Assembly: GCF_910592395.1 (NCBI RefSeq) | Contig: NC_088319.1 | Location: forward strand, 12,772,001 to 12,836,000 | Source of the DNA: Lineus longissimus | Lineage: Eukaryota > Nemertea > Pilidiophora > Heteronemertea > Lineidae | DNA: 64,000 bases | Direction: 5' to 3' | In this document: positions 60,801 to 64,000 of the stretch, piece after piece | Position numbering within the stretch: the first letter of the stretch is position 1 | Layout: each line of letters starts with the position of its first letter | Position numbers and translations under genes: made by a program | The notes under the pieces: model-generated | What the model was told of the DNA's origin: nothing | Seen by the model: the letters and a program-made list of their open reading frames with translations, nothing else | Databases searched by the model: none

Positions 60801-63616
60801 TTAGAGCAACTGTGAAATGTATAAGATGATTTACAACTTAGCCCTCTCAAGTAGGACAATATTTGTCTCCGCACTTGTCTACGGTGATAGGTTTATGGGC
60901 GGTCAACTACTTGAAGAATCTATATCTCTGCACTCATCATTAAAGGGGATTCAGTGCGACCAGCGATTCAGCCTACTCTTCACTTTTCTCGAGCGGTGAA
61001 ATTTTCCTTCTCATTTCCTGTTTTTAAGTCCGACACAGATCAGTAGCCTGATTCGGCCTGATGAACATGTCGACACGAGCGCCCGCTATAGGGTTTTATC
61101 AGATTGACGATGCATCAAGTGCTTTTGATACCGACAGAGGCGAGGGAAGGGCATGGTATTGCTCGTGCGAAATTCTCTTTAAGAGATTATCACGGCCCTG
61201 ACCCGGGTGTGTGACCCGCGGGATCTATCGGGAAATACCATTACCCACAACATTTCAATATTTTCTTATATATAAAGGTGACCTGGAAGTCTGGATAAAA
61301 CGGCTTTTATAGTCTTAGGGTCGGTGAAAACTCACTTGCCGAGTACTTGCTTCTGAATGTTGCAGTCAACGTAGCGATTGCGTGTGTGCTAACATGGTTA
61401 ACTGGTCCCTCACCTCGCAGTTACAATGTAAAAGAATTGAGGTCGAGTCCAATACACTGTCTATTGTCTTTGGCCCGCTTGCACCTCGGTCTAAATTCCA
61501 AATGTTTTACAGTCTATCGGGGAAAACCTTGATTTCAAAGAGCCCCATGAAACATTTCAGGATGGTCTATAGGCTTAAATCGGTGAGGGCAAAAAACGCA
61601 GAATGGCGGCAGATTATGTGGTGATAAATAATTGGTGTAGATAATCCCACCCCCAACCAACTGTGCTTGCGGTTAATATAAACTACAAACTACCCGCTGG
61701 AGCCACGTGTAGTTTTGCCGCAGCAGCGGCAAAGTAGGAAACCAATCTAGTAGAATCAGTTCAGTATGGAGGCTGTTTGATTTATATATATGACAGCCTT
61801 CTGTATATCAGTATTCTATAATCTGCTGGGAATTCTGTTGCATTTACATAAAACACTAATTTTGGCTAATTTTTGCTCTCTTAATGAACTATTATGACCT
61901 CATTATCACATCTTGTTTGCGGATGATGCTGGTAGATTTACAGATTGTTTGTCTAATGAGGCGATATGGGGCTAACTATATGGGGTGATTGTTTCCAAAC
62001 TGACCCTGGGTATATAGATCAGGCAGTGTCAGAAAAAAATGCACATCATATTTAATTGTGCATTTGTTGTCAACAGAAATATTTATTTGCAGTCGTAACA
62101 ATTTACATGCACTCTCATATATCATATGCATTCTATTTCTGCCCGAGTGTAAGATAGCACTTCCAAGGTCCAAGAGGTTGTTGACCACTACCGTGTAGAT
62201 CCCATCCGCTATATATTCTTTGGCTTGTTATCCATTACGTTGGTTACAAAATTTCTCTTATGCGGATATATTTGAAAAATCCTTTTTGTACAATATAGCC
62301 ATCTGTGCATACGCTAACGATCGCTTTTTTAAATATTTGCCTAATTTGGCCGGAAAAAGGCAATATTCAGAAAATTGTAAATCGATGCCTTATAGGGCAT
62401 TAATTTGTTTATACCAATTACATGGGATGTATTTTTATAAAAAATTGCGGATCGTTAGCACCTGCACATGTCGCAGCCTGCAGGATTGTCAAAAATTCAT
62501 ATTATGACCTCTGATTAACTCTATTCTCAGATCAAAATTGATAATTTTTTATGCAGAGTGGGAAGATAAAGGTTGGAACTAAAACATAAATTGAAATAAA
62601 TAGGTACCATTTTGTGATAAGTATGCTATAGATCTTTTTGTTGGAAGCGCACAGTAGTTCTGTCATAAGTGAACCTCAACCTTAAAGTACAAAACTATAC
62701 GGAGTAACCAAAAAGCAGAAAAGCGTGCTGACATTGACCTCATACCATAAGCACGTATTCCATTGTGACGGTTAAGTTTTCTTAAAAACAAAATACAAGA
62801 AAGAAAGCATGACTCAATCTAAAATCATTCAAAGGGTTGGGTTTCGAGATGCATTAAAATGTTAACTTAGACCCCGTGCCGGGCCAAGACCTACATGTCT
62901 GTATGATATTTTTAAATTACATTTTGGGGAAAAAAGCTAACACGCCTAATTACCGCATCCATGGCATTGGCCTATTTGATTCTGGACTGACTTCTTTCTG
63001 TGACGAAAACATTTTAGAGAAAGCGGAAATCCAACAAACAACTGGTTTTCCCCTTTAGCCACGTTTTATCCTACGGATATTCTGAAGGTATTTTAAGATT
63101 GCACAATACACGAAATATCTGCAAATGAACATTTAAAATATTGAAAACTGAAAGATAAATAATGTGCCAAAGGCAAAATAAACATAATATTTGACTCGAG
63201 CCTTTTAGTACATCTTTAGGGCTGCAAGAAACGCCCGACAGGGAAGGTCATGACCAATAGTGATATCTATGCAAGAATACTTGATATATAGGCTTCTTAG
63301 CAACGCAATGGATGTACCTCTCAGCTTAGATTTCACTATATACCCGAAGATAACAATTCTCTCCGAAACGTAAATGTGCTTCATTCACTCCTGTTGATTA
63401 TGAAGTCTCGTAGTTTACGGACGAAAATTCTGAACTACTTAATTTCACAACCTGCCTGGTTAAAGAACACCCCCGAACAATAAAAATGACGATCGCTTTT
63501 GCTGAACTTATAAAAGAACGTGACTTACGTTCCAGTTTTCGTGATTTTGGCGCTCCGTTCCCTCCTGATGTTACTGCCGATAAAATGAAATAAAATAAAG
63601 CAGCTTTGTAATCCAT
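51885..63616 (-). CDS. ALPL-like: Alkaline phosphatase, secreted/GPI-anchored (9 exons, intact)
   Basis: Exons: 63529-63616, 55630-55850, 55055-55232, 54458-54630, 54067-54274, 53326-53466, 52925-53116, 52392-52508, 51885-52174. All are GT-AG and in phase, giving 1608 nt or 535 aa. A signal peptide (ALFYFILSAVTSGGNGA) is followed by NVAKNIVMFMGDGMG (Asp64). The nucleophile motif is VPDSAATATA (Ser114). HATPSAAYAHS and LFVEGARIDHGHH (Glu336, Asp341, His345) follow, then GDHGHVMTVGG (Asp382, His383) and NVAAHGADDVPVYAHGP (His457). The hydrophobic tail (LYVTLTSHCLVLLFLSAFH) suits a GPI signal. It hydrolyses phosphomonoesters at the cell surface using two Zn and one Mg, as in vertebrate TNAP (524 aa). 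Relative to the family, ETHGG is changed to AAHGA, but the His ligand stays. Intron 1 is 7.7 kb. A second exon 6-9 set lies downstream. Confidence 0.93.
56657..56754. repeat. 41-bp inverted repeat (foldback)
   Basis: Arms 56657-56697 (atccccgaaacgtcaacgcg onward) and 56714-56754 are reverse complements with about two mismatches and a 16-base loop. Probably a tiny MITE. It lies in intron 1 of the alkaline phosphatase gene. Confidence 0.75.
57715..57880. repeat. GGCAAGCC-type interspersed repeat, inverted copy
   Basis: Reverse-complement relative of 7907-8064 (cggcttgccaaatacacccg here corresponds to cgggtctatttggcaagccg there). It shares the order of all the short palindromic words. A partial similar word also occurs at 57330-57355 (ggcaagcccgactcaccaaa). 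Confidence 0.7.
58829..60409. mobile_element. Large foldback (Mutator-like?) element with tandem-repeat arms
   Basis: The left end gggtgtctataaaccgaaga and the right end tcttcggtttatagacaccc are inverted copies. The direct repeat gggcgtccc flanks both sides (58820-58828 and 60411-60419), a 9-base target duplication. Each arm is a tandem array of a 48-49 bp unit (aactataaaacgaagatccc continuing cccaactataaaaggaagac). There are about 12 units on the left (to 59475) and about 10 inverted units on the right (59870 on). A unique core of ~395 bp (59476-59870) separates them, with its own short inverted ends (gttcagttactgca / gcagtaactgaac). A 9-bp duplication with long inverted arms fits non-autonomous Mutator-like or foldback elements. 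No ORF is supported. Confidence 0.85.
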
Positions 63617-64000
63617 TCTCCAAAAGTGTTCTCAAGAAATGAGAACTCGAAACACTGTCGTGATGAATGGAATAGCTGATTGTCATCAGTTAGGTGAACT
63701 TTGAAATGAGTTATCTTCGGAAGTAAATATACCGGCTGATACTGGAATGGTGGATGAGAAACCTCCCGTGTCGCTCCGATATCGAGTCTCGCGCAAATCT
63801 TTTAGGTGCAATACTCGAATGTTCCATTATCCGGCGCAATGACTGGACAGTAGTGTGATGAGGCGTACGTCGAATGTTTCCCCGACAGATATGACACGTA
63901 ACTCGTGTATTCTCCTTGCATGACTTTTAATTGATATTTGATTCAGGCCATAGAATATCATCATCGTCTCATTCAAGCCGGCATGAAGACAAAATAGGCA

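Larger units (their letters stand above)
55851..63528. other. Alkaline phosphatase intron 1
   Basis: This 7.7-kb intron contains the foldback element 58829-60409, two hairpins (56203-56241, 56657-56754) and the inverted GGCAAGCC repeat (57715-57880). I see no other gene; the ORFs at 57663-58019 and 61382-61624 show no domain. It could hold regulatory elements or an alternative first exon, but none is identifiable by eye. Confidence 0.6.

Overview
The window is animal nuclear DNA. It has spliced genes with GT/AG introns, long intergenic and intronic stretches packed with small inverted-repeat elements, and gene families typical of metazoans (phospholipid scramblase, Toll-like receptor, GPI-anchored alkaline phosphatase, core-2 GlcNAc transferase). 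Frequent acatgtacatg and taggccta microsatellite words and the transposon mix suggest a marine invertebrate (echinoderm, hemichordate, amphioxus or lophotrochozoan). I cannot fix the phylum from sequence alone.

Layout: (1) 1-19,400 is a tandem segmental duplication. Unit A (about 184-7,906) and unit B (about 8,065-19,400) each hold the last exons of a + strand scramblase and one complete 10-exon - strand scramblase. Both - strand genes assemble into intact reading frames (288 and 292 aa). Unit B additionally carries a full-length Tc1/mariner-type transposon (8,499-10,783) whose exact empty site is visible in unit A, a palindromic MITE, and a PIF/Harbinger transposase fragment. (2) 19,400-30,150 has no gene I can support. 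It holds nested inverted repeats, a ~170-bp tandem array and several MITEs. (3) 30,153-32,730 is the main exon of a Toll-like receptor with LRRs, a transmembrane segment and a TIR domain; its start codon lies on an unseen upstream exon. (4) 32,731-38,795 is intergenic, with several inverted-repeat elements. (5) 38,819-43,422 is a third, divergent scramblase gene (+, 9 exons). (6) 45,735-47,679 is a three-exon core-2 type beta-1,6-N-acetylglucosaminyltransferase (-). (7) 49,009-63,616 is an alkaline phosphatase locus (-). It has nine exons giving an intact 535-aa enzyme, followed by a second, in-phase set of exons 6-9 with no exons 1-5 of its own. Intron 1 holds a 1.6-kb foldback element.

The most interesting observation is the alkaline phosphatase locus. 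One upstream half (signal peptide, nucleophile serine) is followed by two intact 3' cassettes (Zn/Mg ligands, crown region, GPI tail) of matching exon phase. This looks like either a partial duplication or alternative 3'-cassette splicing that makes two enzymes. The second is the scramblase cluster, where duplicates keep identical splice phases but differ in the cysteine (palmitoylation) cluster, the Ca-binding motif and the tail.

All exon models were built by hand from splice sites, phase and family similarity, without alignment software or transcripts.
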